Source of the DNA: Garcia nutans
Taxonomy: Eukaryota > Streptophyta > Magnoliopsida > Malpighiales > Euphorbiaceae
Length of the DNA stretch: 64,000 nucleotides
NCBI GenBank assembly: GCA_947685225.1
Contig: CANTUV010000051.1
Coordinates: 1,674,001 to 1,738,000 of the forward strand
Direction of reading: 5' to 3'
In this document: in pieces, positions 12,278 to 22,838 of the stretch
Numbering within the stretch: position 1 is the stretch's first letter
Layout: every line of letters starts with the position of its first letter
Translations under genes and position numbers: made by a program
The notes under the pieces: generated by a model
What the model saw: only the letters and a program-made list of their open reading frames with translations
Database searches by the model: none
What the model was told of the DNA's origin: nothing

Positions 12278-14290
12278 GTGGAATTTTCTATTTTTAACAC
12301 TTCTCGTATTCCTACAACTGCTTTATATGAGGATTGTTCTTTCATTAATTGTGTTGATGCAGTTGTTTCAGATGTTTTCTTGCAGACAGGTTCCTCTGAT
12401 AAAATGGAGCTGGCATTGACCTTAGATAGTGATTTGGAAATTTTTGATGCAGAAATAGCCAGTTGTCTTGAGACCTTAGGAAGTGCTGAAATAGAGGAGC
12501 TTAAGGAGGACTCAGTTTGTGAGCTTCCCTCCATTCAAAAAGAAGAGAAGAACCCCTCACTAGAGTTAGAGCTGAAAGAGTTGCCTAAGAACCTGAAATA
12601 TGTGTTTTTAGGAGATCACAACACTTTACCGGTGATAATATCTAGTGAACTTAGTGAAAGGGAGGAGATGAGGTTGGTGAGTGAGCTTAAAAGATTAAAG
12701 AGAGCAATAGGATGGGGATTGAGTGACATCAAGGGTATTAGCCCTTCCATGTGCATGCATAGAATCACTTTAGAAGAAGGAGCTAAACTTGTTAGGGAGA
12801 CTCAAAGGCGCCTTAACCCAAATATGAGTGAAGTGGTTAAGAAGGAAGTGCTCAAATTGCTGGATGAAGGAGTAATTTATCCAATTGCTAATAGTGAGTG
12901 GGTGAGCCCAGTACATGTAGTTCCTAAGAAATCTGGAATCACTGTGGTGAAAAATGAGAATAATGAATTGGTTCCTACTAGGACTACTACTGGGTGGAGA
13001 ATGTGCATCGATTATAGGAAGTTGAACAATGCTACAAAGAAAGATCATTTCCCTCTTCCTTTTATTGATCAGATGTTAGATAAACTTTCTGGACACTCAC
13101 ATTATTATTTTCTGGATGGCCTTTCAGGTTACTATCAGGTGCCAATATCTCCAGAGGATCAGTCCAAGACAACCTTAACTTGCCCTTTTGGGACTTATGC
13201 ATTTCGACGTATGCCCTTTGGCTTGTGCAATGCACCTGCAACTTTTCAGAGATGCATGATGTCTGTCTTCTCTGACATGATAGATGATTTTATTGAGGTA
13301 TTTATGGATGATTTTTCTGTTTTTGGTAATTCTTTTGATAATTGCCTCAATAAACTTGTTCGTGTGCTTGAGAGATGCATTGAATGTAACCTCACTTTAA
13401 GTTGGGAAAAGAGTCATTTTATGGTTACCCAGGGCATTGTTTTAGGTCATGTGGTATCAAGTAAAGGGATTGAGGTGGATAAGGCTAAAGTTGAATTGAT
13501 TGCTAAATTACCCCCACCTACCTCTATTAAGGGAATAAGAAGTTTCCTAGGGCATGCAGGATTTTACAGGAGGTTTATTAAGGATTTTTCCAAAATAAGC
13601 CAACCATTGTGCCATTTTCTAGGGAAAGATGTTCCATTTGAATTTACAGCACAATGCATGCAGGCTTTTAATTCCCTTAAAGAAAAATTGACTAGTGCAC
13701 CAGTGATAGTAGCTCCTGTTTGGTCTTTACCTTTTGAAATCATGTGTGATGCCTCTAATCATGCAGTAGGAGTTGTTCTTGGGCAAAGGGTTGATAAATA
13801 CTTGAGAGTAATATATTATGCCAGTTTGACCCTGAATAGTGCACAAATGAATTACACCACAACTGAAAAGAAAATGTTAGCTGTTGTTTTTGCTTTAGAC
13901 AAATTTAGAGCATATTTAATTGTGTCAAAAATTATTGTGCATTCTGATCATGCAGCTCTTAAATATCTGTTAACAAAACAACATGCTAAACCGCGCCTAA
14001 TTAGATGGGTGTTGTTATTGCAAGAATTCGATTTCCAAATCAAGGATACTAAGGGTAGTGAGAATGTTGTTGCTGATCATTTATCCAGATTACCCTTCTT
14101 TAGTGAAAATCTTGCATCTGATAGCATTCATAAAAATTTAGAAGAATTTCCTGATGAGAATTTGTTTGTGGTAATTAATGCACCTTGGTTTGCAGATATT
14201 GCTAACTATCTTGCTTGTGGTATTTTGCGATCTAACATGTCCTTTCAGGAAAAGAAAAGGTTTCTACACTTGAGTAAGTTTTATTTTTAG
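12278..14290 (+). pseudogene. Athila A reverse transcriptase and RNase H
   Basis: This is the same reading frame as the protease, separated by a single stop. An N-terminal linker of about 190 residues precedes RT. RT blocks in order are VVPKKSG, GWRMCIDYRKLN, DHFPLPFIDQML, FLDGLSGYYQV, RRMPFGLCNAPATFQ and the catalytic FMDD at 13301-13312. LGHVVSSKGI and FLGHAGFYRRFI follow. RNase H (FEIMCDASNHAVG ... KFRAYL ... HSDHAALKYLL) and NVVADHLSRL close the segment. Compared with B there is an extra ACC codon in the NYTTTEK block. The final TAG (14288-14290) is TGG in B, so without that stop integrase would follow in frame. It would copy element RNA into DNA inside cytoplasmic particles. Confidence 0.87.
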
Positions 14291-15472
14291 GATGAACCTT
14301 ATCTATTCCAGATATGCAAAGATGAGATAGTTCGCAGGTGTGTATCTGAGGAAGAACAACTGAGTGTTCTTCAATTTTGTCATGACCTTCACTGTGGGGG
14401 TCATTTTGGAGGAAGAAAGACTGCGGAAAAGGTACTTCAAAGTGGTTTTTACTGGCCTACCTTATTTAAAGATGCTCAAGAGTATTGTAAGTACTGTGAT
14501 CGTTGCCAAAGAGTAGGTAACATTGGGAGGAGGAATGAAATGCCCCTTCAATCATATATTGTTGTTGAACTGTTTGATGTGTGGAGAATAGACTTCATGG
14601 GTCCTTTCCCCAAGTCTTTTGGATATAAGTATATTTTAGTTACTGTTGATTATGTTTCCAAATGGGTAGAGGCAATTCCCACCCGTACTAATGATGCTAA
14701 TGTAGTTGTAAAATTTGTGAAGGAAAATATTCTTAGCAGATTTGGTACGCCAAGGGTGATAGTCAGTGATGGAGGGAGCCATTTTTGCAACAGGATTTTT
14801 GAGAAGTTAATGCACAAATCTGGTGTTAAGCACAAGGTGGCAACCCCATATCATCCACAGACTTCTGGACAAGTGGAAACATCCAACAAGCAGATTAAGG
14901 GAATTCTAGAGAAAATAGTCAACACATCAAGGAAGGATTGGGCAAACAGATTGCATGATGCACTATGGGCTTATCGGACTGCTTTCAAGACTCTTCTTGG
15001 TATGAGTCCATACCGATTGGTGTTTGGAAAAGCTTGTCACTTACCAGTGGAGTTGGAGCACAGAGCATATTGGGCAATCAAGACTCTGAATTTGGACTTG
15101 GACAAAGCGAAGAGAGAAAGATTTCTGCAAATTTCAGAGTTAGATGAGCTGAGGAATGAGGCTTATGAGAGCTCGAGAATTTACAAGAATCACACTAAAG
15201 CACTTCATGATAGAATTATAGTGCGAAAGACATTGAGTCCAGGTATTAAAGTTTTACTTTTTAACTCTCGACTCCGTCTTTTTCCAGGTAAACTCAATTC
15301 TCGATGGAGTGGTCCTTTCGAGATAACTCAGGTGTATCCTTCTGGTGCCATTGAATTACTTAACTCTCGAACAAGTGAGACTTTTAAAGTGAATGGACAG
15401 AGTGTTAAGCCATACAATGAAGGATTTCAGGAAGTGAGGGTCATTGATAGCACTTTAATTCATGATCCCTAG
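14291..15472 (+). pseudogene. Athila A integrase
   Basis: This continues the pol frame without an ATG after the TAG at 14288. The zinc-binding HHCC motif (HDLHCGGHF ... YCKYCDRCQ) is at about 14381-14510. The DDE core has D in WRIDFMGPF (about 14590), D in IVSDGGSHF (about 14768) and E in HPQTSGQVETSNKQ (about 14877). The GPF-type C-terminal module (RWSGPFEITQVYPSGAIELL) is at about 15303-15362. All three acidic residues are present, so this domain looks structurally complete, unlike the copy in element B. It would insert element DNA in the nucleus. It could be expressed only by reading through the upstream stops or in trans. Confidence 0.85.
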
Positions 15473-15497
15473 GCCTTGCATGATGTCCAGCTATATG

Positions 15498-15530
15498 ACA
15501 TTAAAGAAGCGCTAAATGAGAGGCAACCCA
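15498..15530 (+). other. Conserved post-pol motif of Athila-type elements (A)
   Basis: GACATTAAAGAAGCGCT followed by GAGGCAACCCA lies just after the pol stop. Element B has the related AAGAGCTTAATGGGAGGCAA, then CCCA, at 25744-25768. From memory this block recurs downstream of pol in many plant Athila-like elements. Its role is unknown to me. Confidence 0.5.
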
Positions 15531-15733
15531 TCGGTTTGCATTTATTTTTCATAGTTGTAATTTTAAATTTAGCAAGTTTTGATTTTATGTTTAGTCTAAA
15601 TAAATGGAATTGGTGCTTTGATCGGTTTTTCTTTATTTTGTGTTTCAGGGTGTTTGAAGAAGAAGGTTTGCAAAATCTTTAAGAATTGAATAAAATAAAA
15701 AAAAAGAGTTAAAAGTTAATAAAAGGCAGTAGG

Positions 15734-15983
15734 TGACACGGCCAAAGGACTTGGCCGTGTCCCTTGGCCGTGTCACACATTGGACACGGCCACGCTTCAT
15801 CAAATTTCTTTCATTTTTGCAAATTTTTATACAGAAGAAGACACACCCATGGGACACGGCCAAGTCACTGGCCGTGTCCCTCCAAGAGTATCAGACACGG
15901 CCGTGTCACCTTGACTTGGCCGTGTCTCTTCACTTTCACACACCAGACACGGCCAAGTTCACCTAAACACGGCCGTGTCGCTC
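15734..15983. repeat. GC-rich palindrome array upstream of post-pol ORF (A)
   Basis: This 250-bp block holds repeated inverted units built on ACACGGCC and GGCCGTGT, including the perfect palindrome ACACGGCCGTGT. The same kind of array lies in U3 of each complete LTR. It stands out strongly against the AT-rich surroundings. Frames through it give repetitive TRP/HGRV/WPC-type peptides on both strands, which I take as non-coding. Confidence 0.85.
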
Positions 15984-15993
15984 ATTTTTACAC

Positions 15994-16077
15994 TTTAAAA
16001 AATCCGATTTTGCCCAGTTTCTTTCCATTAGATCCCTAATTTCCTGTTCTTCGTCTCTCTCGCTCTCTCGCTCTCTG
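15994..16077 (+). promoter_or_regulatory. Possible internal promoter for post-pol ORF (A)
   Basis: A TTTAAAAAA box (15994-16002) follows the palindrome array by 11 bp. A CT-rich run typical of plant transcription starts follows (TCTCTCTCGCTCTCTCGC from 16053). The ORF begins at 16234. Element B has the same layout (TTTTAAAA at 26344-26351, CT run at 26399-26425). This is an inference from layout only. Confidence 0.35.
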
Positions 16078-16233
16078 TATCGCAAAATTCATAGCTTGTG
16101 ATTCAAAACTCCAAATCTTCCTTTAAACATCAAATTTCTTCACCAAAACTAGAGATAATCACTTAAAACTTCTTCTTTGCTCATATAATTTTGATTTGAT
16201 CAAGTTTTGGTTTGAATTTTTAGATTTCTAAGG

Positions 16234-17355
16234 ATGCCGAGAACTAAGATTGTGTCACACCGTAAGACGAAGAAGTCTACAGCCGAAGGAGCTTCTTCCT
16301 CTTCATCATCTTTATCTTTGAAGAAAGCAAGTCTTTTGGCTCGGGGTTTTTTCCCGACAAGGTATGTTAAATATGAATCTCTTGATGCCTTGCAAATTAG
16401 GACTAATTTTGATCGATATGTGCAATTTCTTGGATGGGAAACTCTAGTCACCTTGAGACCTTTGCAGTTTGAGGAACTTACTTTAGAATTTTTGACATCT
16501 CTCAAGGTTGAAAGAGATGATAAGAAAATCTGCACTAGAATGATGTTTAAATTGCTGGGTAAATCATATGTGCTTAATATTGACCAGTTAAATGATATAT
16601 ATGGTTTTCATCAGCATGGGGAAAGGTCGGTACCCAAGGAATTTAAACAACAATTTGCTTGGGGAGCTTTAGGCTCAGGTACTTATGTGGCCAAATCAGC
16701 CAAAGCATCTAAATTAAGAAATTCCGCTTTGAGGTATTTGCATAGGTTTATGGCTTGCGGATTCTTTGCTCGGAAGGAGAGCCCGGGTGTGGTTGAAGTG
16801 AGTGAATTATTTTTCCTGGATTGTGCTTTTAATGCAATGCATGTTAGTGCCGGCTATTGGTTAGCCGATATTTTTTATTCTGTGGCTAACAAAAGAAAGG
16901 GGGCAATTTGTGTTGGGGGGTTGGTTACCACATTAGTAGTAGCCCTTGTTGAGGATTTTGACCCGAGTACTAGTCGCATGACTAGAATTTCGGGTAATGA
17001 CTCTTCGGATTTAGCTACACTTGAGAAGATGCACATGGTGGTGCATAGGAGAGGGACTTATGTGATGCCTTCAGCTGAGCCTGCAGCACCGGGGGACAGG
17101 CAGAAGAGAGCACGGGTCCAAGAGGAGTCCGACTCGGATTCTCTTGACCTAGATGAGGATGCTCCAGTTTCGGAAAGTCAAGAGGTACTTCTGAGGATTG
17201 AGGCCCTAGAGGGCAAAGTGGATCGACTAGATAGAAAGGTGGACCGTAACCATACTGAGGTCTTGCAGCAGTTGGAACAGATTAATAGCAACCTTGCAAA
17301 GATCTTGAGTCTCCATCCCTCAGCTGCATCATCTTCACGCCAGCCTTTTCCATAG
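16234..17355 (+). CDS. Athila post-pol ORF (Athila ORF1-like protein), intact
   Basis: This 373-residue frame starts at ATG 16234 (AAGGATGCCG) and is open to a TAG. The N-terminus is basic and Ser-rich (residues 1-35). The middle (about 50-260) has the pattern of plant Athila ORF1/putative transposon proteins: F-x-R-Y-V-Q-F-L-G-W, FLTSLKVE, FKLLGKSYVLNIDQLNDIYGF and a Cys-containing globular region. An acidic stretch near 295-315 precedes a heptad-patterned coiled coil (about 317-360: LLRIEALEGKVDRLDRKVDR). I see no signal peptide or membrane segment, so a classical envelope role is not supported. The counterpart in B is frameshifted. The function is unknown. A particle-associated or host-interaction role is speculative, and it may be made from a spliced or internally initiated RNA. 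Confidence 0.72.
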   Translation: MPRTKIVSHRKTKKSTAEGASSSSSSLSLKKASLLARGFFPTRYVKYESLDALQIRTNFDRYVQFLGWETLVTLRPLQFEELTLEFLTSLKVERDDKKICTRMMFKLLGKSYVLNIDQLNDIYGFHQHGERSVPKEFKQQFAWGALGSGTYVAKSAKASKLRNSALRYLHRFMACGFFARKESPGVVEVSELFFLDCAFNAMHVSAGYWLADIFYSVANKRKGAICVGGLVTTLVVALVEDFDPSTSRMTRISGNDSSDLATLEKMHMVVHRRGTYVMPSAEPAAPGDRQKRARVQEESDSDSLDLDEDAPVSESQEVLLRIEALEGKVDRLDRKVDRNHTEVLQQLEQINSNLAKILSLHPSAASSSRQPFP

Positions 17356-17594
17356 ATTTTGAGTTCCTTGTTTTATTTTGTTTAGTGTATTTTTGTTTTT
17401 ATTTTTCGTTTTTATTTTCATGTTAACGTTTTTATATTTGGATATTTTATTTTTATATATTGTACTTTTGTTTTTGAACTTTTGTGTTTGTGATGGAAAG
17501 CTAGGGTTTTGCCTCACCAGGTACGATGGAAGACAGGTTGTCCTTTAACTCTTTTTATTTATTATTCTTGTTTTACATTGAGGACAATTTAAAC

Positions 17595-17609
17595 TTTAAG
17601 TGTGGGGTA
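17595..17609 (+). other. Internal polypurine-tract-like cassette (A)
   Basis: TTTAAGTGTGGGGTA, preceded by TTGAGGACAA at 17577-17586, repeats the cassette found directly upstream of the 3' LTR (31254-31268). It could be a second plus-strand primer site or a relic of an older 3' end. Confidence 0.5.
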
Positions 17610-18689
17610 CTCTTTAAGCTTTCCTTTAATTTTTGTTTTGTTTTGCTTATTGTGTCTGTTGTGCATGGCATAATTGTTGAAATCTTATTGATCTTTTCTT
17701 TGATTCTAGCATTATAGTTGAGACTTTAGTATCAGCATAGAAATGAGCTTTTGAATTCATTCAGGATCAATTTTCACATTCTGCAATTCATGACATATAA
17801 ATCTTGGTGACCCACCTGTGTGAGTTTTGAGCCTCATAAATTTGATATTATTGTCAATTGATTTTCTTTTCTTAAGTGTGCACCTTCATGATTTTGCATC
17901 TCTAGAGTTTGCTTTTGCATACTAATTGAACTCACATTATGATTTAATCTCAAGTTTTAAAATGATGAAGGCAAATTAGGTTAGCCCCTTTAGCTTAAAA
18001 AGACTTCCCTTAATATTGATTTCCTTAGTGAGCCAAGTTGAGCCATTGACCTTTTCTTGTTTGATCAACACAATTCTCAACTTAACATGTTCTTATTATC
18101 ATCATACCTATGCATTAAGGAATGGAGTTTTTATGTTTTGACAATTGGGTAGTTTATTTCAAAATGTGGGGTAAGTAAGTAAAAAAAATGGTATTGCTAT
18201 TTGGGGTTGAAATTCATACTTTGCACATTGTGTTGGATTAAGAGTTGATTATTCTTTTCCTCTACATGTTAAGCTAGATGATATATGCAATGTTATACTT
18301 TGTATATATATGTATTAAAAAAATAAAAAATAAAAAAAATTATTATATATAATAAAAGAAAAAGAAAAAGAGAAAATAAAAAAAAGAGAGATAAGTCAAA
18401 TATGTTCTAGCATTGGTTATCAAAAGAGGAATGTCGACTTATGCATTTTTTTTCTTGATTATGCAAGTATGTGAGGTAGCAAGGGTTAGTGAGTATGCTA
18501 TTTGAAGGAGTTATGAGTTTCCTTAGCAAGAGTAGTGTCTAATTTAGATACTCCATTTCTTGATGCTCTAGCTTAAATGTCTTTTCTCACACCTTCACCT
18601 TAGCCCCATTGCATCCAAATAAAAGACCTTCGGATTATTTCTTGAGACAATCAGTGAGGGAGATTGGATAATTAAGCAAGTTTATGGTA

Positions 18690-18694
18690 GTATG
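18690..18694. repeat. Target site duplication GTATG, left of element B
   Basis: GTATG here is repeated at 31017-31021 directly after the right LTR of B. The two flanks joined at one GTATG match the uninterrupted sequence inside B itself (29050-29060 region). Confidence 0.93.
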
Positions 18695-18982
18695 TGTTTT
18701 ATTAGTTTTTGTTATAGTTTTGTGTCTTGTTTGTTATGTTAATTATTGTTTTATTTAGGTATTTTGTTAGTTTTAATTGGTTTGTTTAGTATTTTCTTTA
18801 ATTGTGTTAGTTTTAGTTTATTTCAGTGTTTATGTCGTTTATCTAGTTTTTAGTATGTGTTCATGTTTTGATTGTTAATGTTTATTTATTTCTTGTTTAA
18901 GTTTTGTTTGCAAGTTTTGTGTTAGGTTAAACAGGCAAGGAAACAAATTGAAGGAGACAGGGGCAGTGGCTGACACAGGCAG

Positions 18983-19403
18983 AGGACACGGCCAAGTCAC
19001 TGGCCGTGTCCCATACCAAGTTAAAAAGAAGAGCAAGTCCCAGTAGCAGACACATGCAAGGGACACGGCCAAGTCTTGTGGCCGTGTCCCTCCAAAGAAG
19101 ACCCACACGGCCAAGTCATCTTCACTTGGTCGTGTCTCACTTGGTTCCAAAGGCAAAGATGAAGCAAATTTCACAGAGGCAGACACAGGCAAGGGACACG
19201 GCCGTGTCACCTAGCCGTGTCCCTCCAAATGACTTCAACATGGCCAAGGCAAGCTCCACTTGGCCGTGTCACTCAACAAAGAAGAGAAAGAAGGAAAGGT
19301 AATCAGTGGTGGACACAGGCAAGGGACACGGCCGTGTCACCTGGCCGTGTCCCTCCAAAAGCCACTCACACGGCCAAGTCACATCTGACTTGGCCGTGTC
19401 CCT
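18983..19403. repeat. Palindrome array in U3 of B 5' LTR
   Basis: About seven inverted-repeat units lie roughly 45-90 bp apart. Examples are GGACACGGCCA paired with TGGCCGTGTCC, 12-bp arms GGGACACGGCCA / TGGCCGTGTCCC, and ACACGGCCAAGTCA / TGACTTGGCCGTGT around a 4-base loop. The array ends 41 bp before the TATA box. The same array is at 29596-30016 (3' LTR of B) and 31562-31940 (3' LTR of A). Confidence 0.88.
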
Positions 19404-19444
19404 CATGAACCAAACGCTCAGCGAATTTTAAAGCGGACGTTTCG

Positions 19445-19453
19445 TATAAAAGG
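19445..19453 (+). promoter_or_regulatory. LTR TATA box (B 5' LTR)
   Basis: TATAAAAGG is conserved in all four Athila LTRs (8979, 19445, 30057, 31981) just downstream of the palindrome array. It is the likely core promoter for element RNA. Confidence 0.75.
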
Positions 19454-20410
19454 AAAGAGGGGAGCTAGGGTTTGAACTGTTGAAGATTTGGAGAACTGTT
19501 TTCAGCCGAAAAGAGATTAGGGTTTTTGATAACTTGTTTTCTTTTGATTTTGATTTCACTTTGGATCAAAACTAGCTTAGATTAGATTGTTCTAGCCATT
19601 GTTTCATCCTTCTTGCAAGATTTGAACAAGAGATTCTTCAGAAGCTTCAAGGAGTTGTAACTTGGTTTTCTTCTCGAACTTATTCTCTTTATTTACATTG
19701 AAATTGTTTTAATGGATATTATCATGTCTATTTTGATTTCTTTGAACATTAATGAGATGAATATGTTTGATTGCATTATGAACTAATTTGATCTAGTCTA
19801 GGGTTTGTATGGATCTGCTATGATTGTATGAATTGGTTATTCTCTTAGCTAATAATTTCTTTAGCCTTTATTGAATGAAATATTGTTAACAAATAATTGA
19901 TTGGCCACCAATTGTGTGTTTTAGGTATTAGATGATGGATTGAGAGATGAAGTCTAATGCTGGAACAATTTAATTAAGGACTTAGGTGAATTAGAGATAT
20001 AACCTATTAAAAAGATTGTTTCAATTATAACAAGATTAGTTGTAAGAGGTTTGAATGCGAGAGCTTATTTCCTTAACTCAATTAATTAAGTTGTTTGAGA
20101 TTTAATCTTTGAAATTAAATTAGTTAAGTGGATACATATCAGTAGTAGAGAAGTGCAAACCCTAGACCCTTTTATCAAGTGAATCAAAACATCAGCTCTT
20201 GTTTACTTTTATTCGTTTTAAATTTCAATCAATCTTCTTCATTATTTAGAAATTTAAATCTATTCATTACTTGTACTTTAAATCTGATAATCAATTAGCC
20301 ACTTTAGCTTCCTTGTGAGACGACCTTGGGGCAATCACCTTTGCTACAGCTACCTCGTATACTTGCGAGTGACGCTTTGTGGTAGAGTTAATTCGAGCGT
20401 AACAAGTTTT

Positions 20411-20428
20411 TGGCGCCGTTGTCGGGGA
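20411..20428 (+). other. Primer-binding site, tRNA-Asp type (element B)
   Basis: TGGCGCCGTTGTCGGGGA is the same site as in A, with one C-to-T change that creates a mismatch to tRNA-Asp at position 12. Confidence 0.82.
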
Positions 20429-20546
20429 AGCTAATTGGCGTAATTATTTATTTAAAAAAATACTTTGGATTATTTTTCATTGTTTTCATTTTATTTTATT
20501 TTGCCTTTTGCTTTTAATTGTTTCTTTTTCTAGAAAATTTCTGTTT

Positions 20547-22838
20547 ATGCAAGGCAGGAGATCACTCGAAGGAGAACTACATCCATTCATTCCAGAAATT
20601 CAGAGAGTGAAAAGAAGCAGAGAGGAGTTTGAGCTCTTCACTGGATTTGATACTTCAGAGGAAGACACTTCAGATTTTGAGTCAAAATCTGCACAATCAA
20701 TTAAAATGGCTGAAGAAAGACAAAGAACCATGAGAGATTTTGCTAGACCTGTCATTGGGACTTCCACTTCTTGCATAAGACTGACAGATGCAGCAAGGAA
20801 CTATGAGTTGAAGAACATTCACTACAACATGCTGCCATCATTCTATGGAGTTCCAAATGAAGATCCTTTGAATTTTATTCGGGATTTCTACTCCACCCTC
20901 AACACTTTTCCTTTGGGAGGACTAACAGAAGATCAGTTGAGGATGAGATGTTTCCCTTATACTTTGAAGGATAGGGCAAAGAGCTGGCTCATGATGTTGC
21001 CTAAAAATTCACTGACAACTTGGGAGCAAGTTTATAACAAGTTCATGGGCAAGTTCTATTCATACCAGAAGACAGCTGAGTTGAGAGGAAAGATTGCTAC
21101 ATTCTCTCAATTTGAAGGAGAGCCATTTCATGAGGCTTGGGACAGATTCAAGATGCTATTGATCCAGTGTCCACATCATCACTACCCACTTCAACTCCTT
21201 AATCAGTTTTTCTATGATGGTCTAACCCAGCAATTTCAGAACACTATTGATAATGCAGCTGGGGGAGCCATGGGAGAAAAGACAGCTGATGAGACTTATG
21301 AGATTTTTGAGATGTTGGGAGCTAATTCTCAACAAAAGAGTGTAAGGGGAAGAAGTAAAGGGGTGAATCAACTGGAGGCCAATAGTGAAATGGTCAGTCA
21401 AATAGCTGAATTGACTAGGCAGGTTCAGATGCTAAACATGAAGAACAATATTTCTTCATCCACTCAAGAGGTGTGTGGAATCTGTGGGACATTTGGGCAT
21501 GGAGCAAATATATGCCCCTCTACATATGAGTCTTTTGGGAATGAAGCTGAGCAAGTTAATGCTATGGGGGGATTTCAACCAAGAGCCAGGAATGATCCTT
21601 ACTCCAACACTTACAATCCTAGTTGGAGGAGTCACCCCAATTTCTCCTAGACAACAAATAATGCTCAACAGCCTTTCCATTTGCTCCAGAGACAGAACCA
21701 ACAGCAGGGCCAATCCTCAAATCAAGGTCAGCCTAAGAGAGAGAGTTTGGAAGAAAGTTTACAGGCTTTTATCCAGGTCAGTGCTAAAAATCAGGAGATG
21801 AACAACAAAAGGCTGGATTCCTTGGAAGCATCTTTTAAGAAGGTGGAGACCCAAGTGGGGCAACTTGCTCAACAGATGCAGATTCAACAAAAGGGGAAGT
21901 TTCCAAGTCAACCTGAGCAGGCATAAGCGGTGACTGTTCTTAGGAGTGGCAAGGTAATTAATAACAATGTTGAAAATAATTCTGTGAATGCTGGTGAGCA
22001 AGAGAATAAAAAGGAAGGAGAACTGGAGAACAAAGGTACTGAAGAAAGATCAATGGAGAAGTCTCCTACAGCGGATTTGCACAAGGCAAACAATCCATAC
22101 CGGCCACCTATACCATTCCCCAGCAGGTTGAAGGATGATAAAAAAGATAAGCAATTTTCAGATATCTTCAACATGCTGTCTAAGGTAAGTATTAACTTAC
22201 CCTTACTTGAAGCAATTAAGAACATGCTGGCTTATGCTAAATTCTTCAAAGAACTGAATACCAAGAAAAAGAGGTATGAGCCGAATGAGAAGGTGATAGT
22301 TTCTGAGGTAGCTAGTGCTGTTTTGCAGCATAAACTCCCTCCTAAGCTAAAGGATCCTGGAAGTTTTATTATTCAAATTACTATGGGGAATGGAAAGGGT
22401 ACTGATGGCATATGTGACTTGGGAGCCAGTGTGAATTTAATGCCTTATTCTGTGTACCTTGATTTAGAATTAGGGGAACTTAAACCAACAAAAATGGTAT
22501 TGCAATTAGCTGATAGATCTCTTAGATTCCCGAAAGGGGTTATAGAAGATGTGTTAGTTAAAGTTGGTGGTTTGATAGTACCTGTGGATTTCATTATTCT
22601 TGACATGGAAGTAGGTAATTCTTCACCATCTGCACACACCATTCTGCTGGGTAGGCCTTTTATGGCAACTACCAACACTTTGATAGATGTTAAGAATGGA
22701 AAATTATCAATGACTGTTTTGGGACAAACTGTGGAATTTTCTATTTTTAACACTTCTCCTATTCCTACAACTACTTTATATGAGGATTGTTCTTTCATTG
22801 ATTGTGTTGATGCAGTTGTTTCAGATGTTTTCTTGTAG
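20547..22838 (+). pseudogene. Athila B gag and protease (three stops)
   Basis: It starts at ATG 20547 (MQGRRSLEGE) and runs in one frame with 20508. The capsid region is uninterrupted here, unlike in A. The zinc knuckle (CGICGTFGHGANIC) is at 21474-21515. Stops: TAG ending at 21650 (TGG in A), TAA at 21924-21926 (CAA in A) and TAG at 22836-22838 (CAG in A). The protease D-L-G-A-S motif lies at about 22419-22433, followed by a conserved HTILLGRPF block. The frame is otherwise preserved, so the damage is point mutation only. The product would be particle protein and processing protease. Confidence 0.85.

Larger units (their letters stand above)
17356..18694 (+). other. Athila A 3' non-coding region
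   Basis: About 1.3 kb without a supported gene lies between the post-pol ORF and the insertion of element B. It matches 27693-29059 of B. It holds a polypurine-tract-like cassette (17595-17609), a weaker copy (18164-18174), A-rich low-complexity sequence (18309-18390) and the last bases GTATG (18690-18694) that were duplicated when B inserted. A 63-residue hydrophobic frame at 17526-17717 was considered and rejected. Confidence 0.7.
18695..20404 (+). repeat. Athila B 5' LTR
   Basis: It runs from TGTTTTATTAG to TTCGAGCGTAACA, 1710 bp. U3 holds the palindrome array (18983-19403) followed by TATAAAAGG at 19445-19453. The remaining ~950 bp are R and U5. Confidence 0.92.

Noticed and set aside
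15734..15983. CRISPR-like array suggested by repeated units with spacers.
   Set aside because: The units are variable inverted repeats in a plant LTR element, spacing is irregular, and no cas genes are expected in this genome.
15733..16039. Overlapping frames with repetitive TRP, HGRV and WPC peptides (also 18875-19408, 25884-26375, 29487-30043, 31505-31837).
   Set aside because: They are translations of the palindrome arrays on both strands, and the repeats explain them completely.
17526..17717. A 63-residue hydrophobic frame conserved in A and B (B copy 27860-28051).
   Set aside because: The A/B base differences mostly change the amino acid, T-rich DNA gives hydrophobic frames by chance, and the frame overlaps the PPT-like cassette. 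There is no sign of protein selection.
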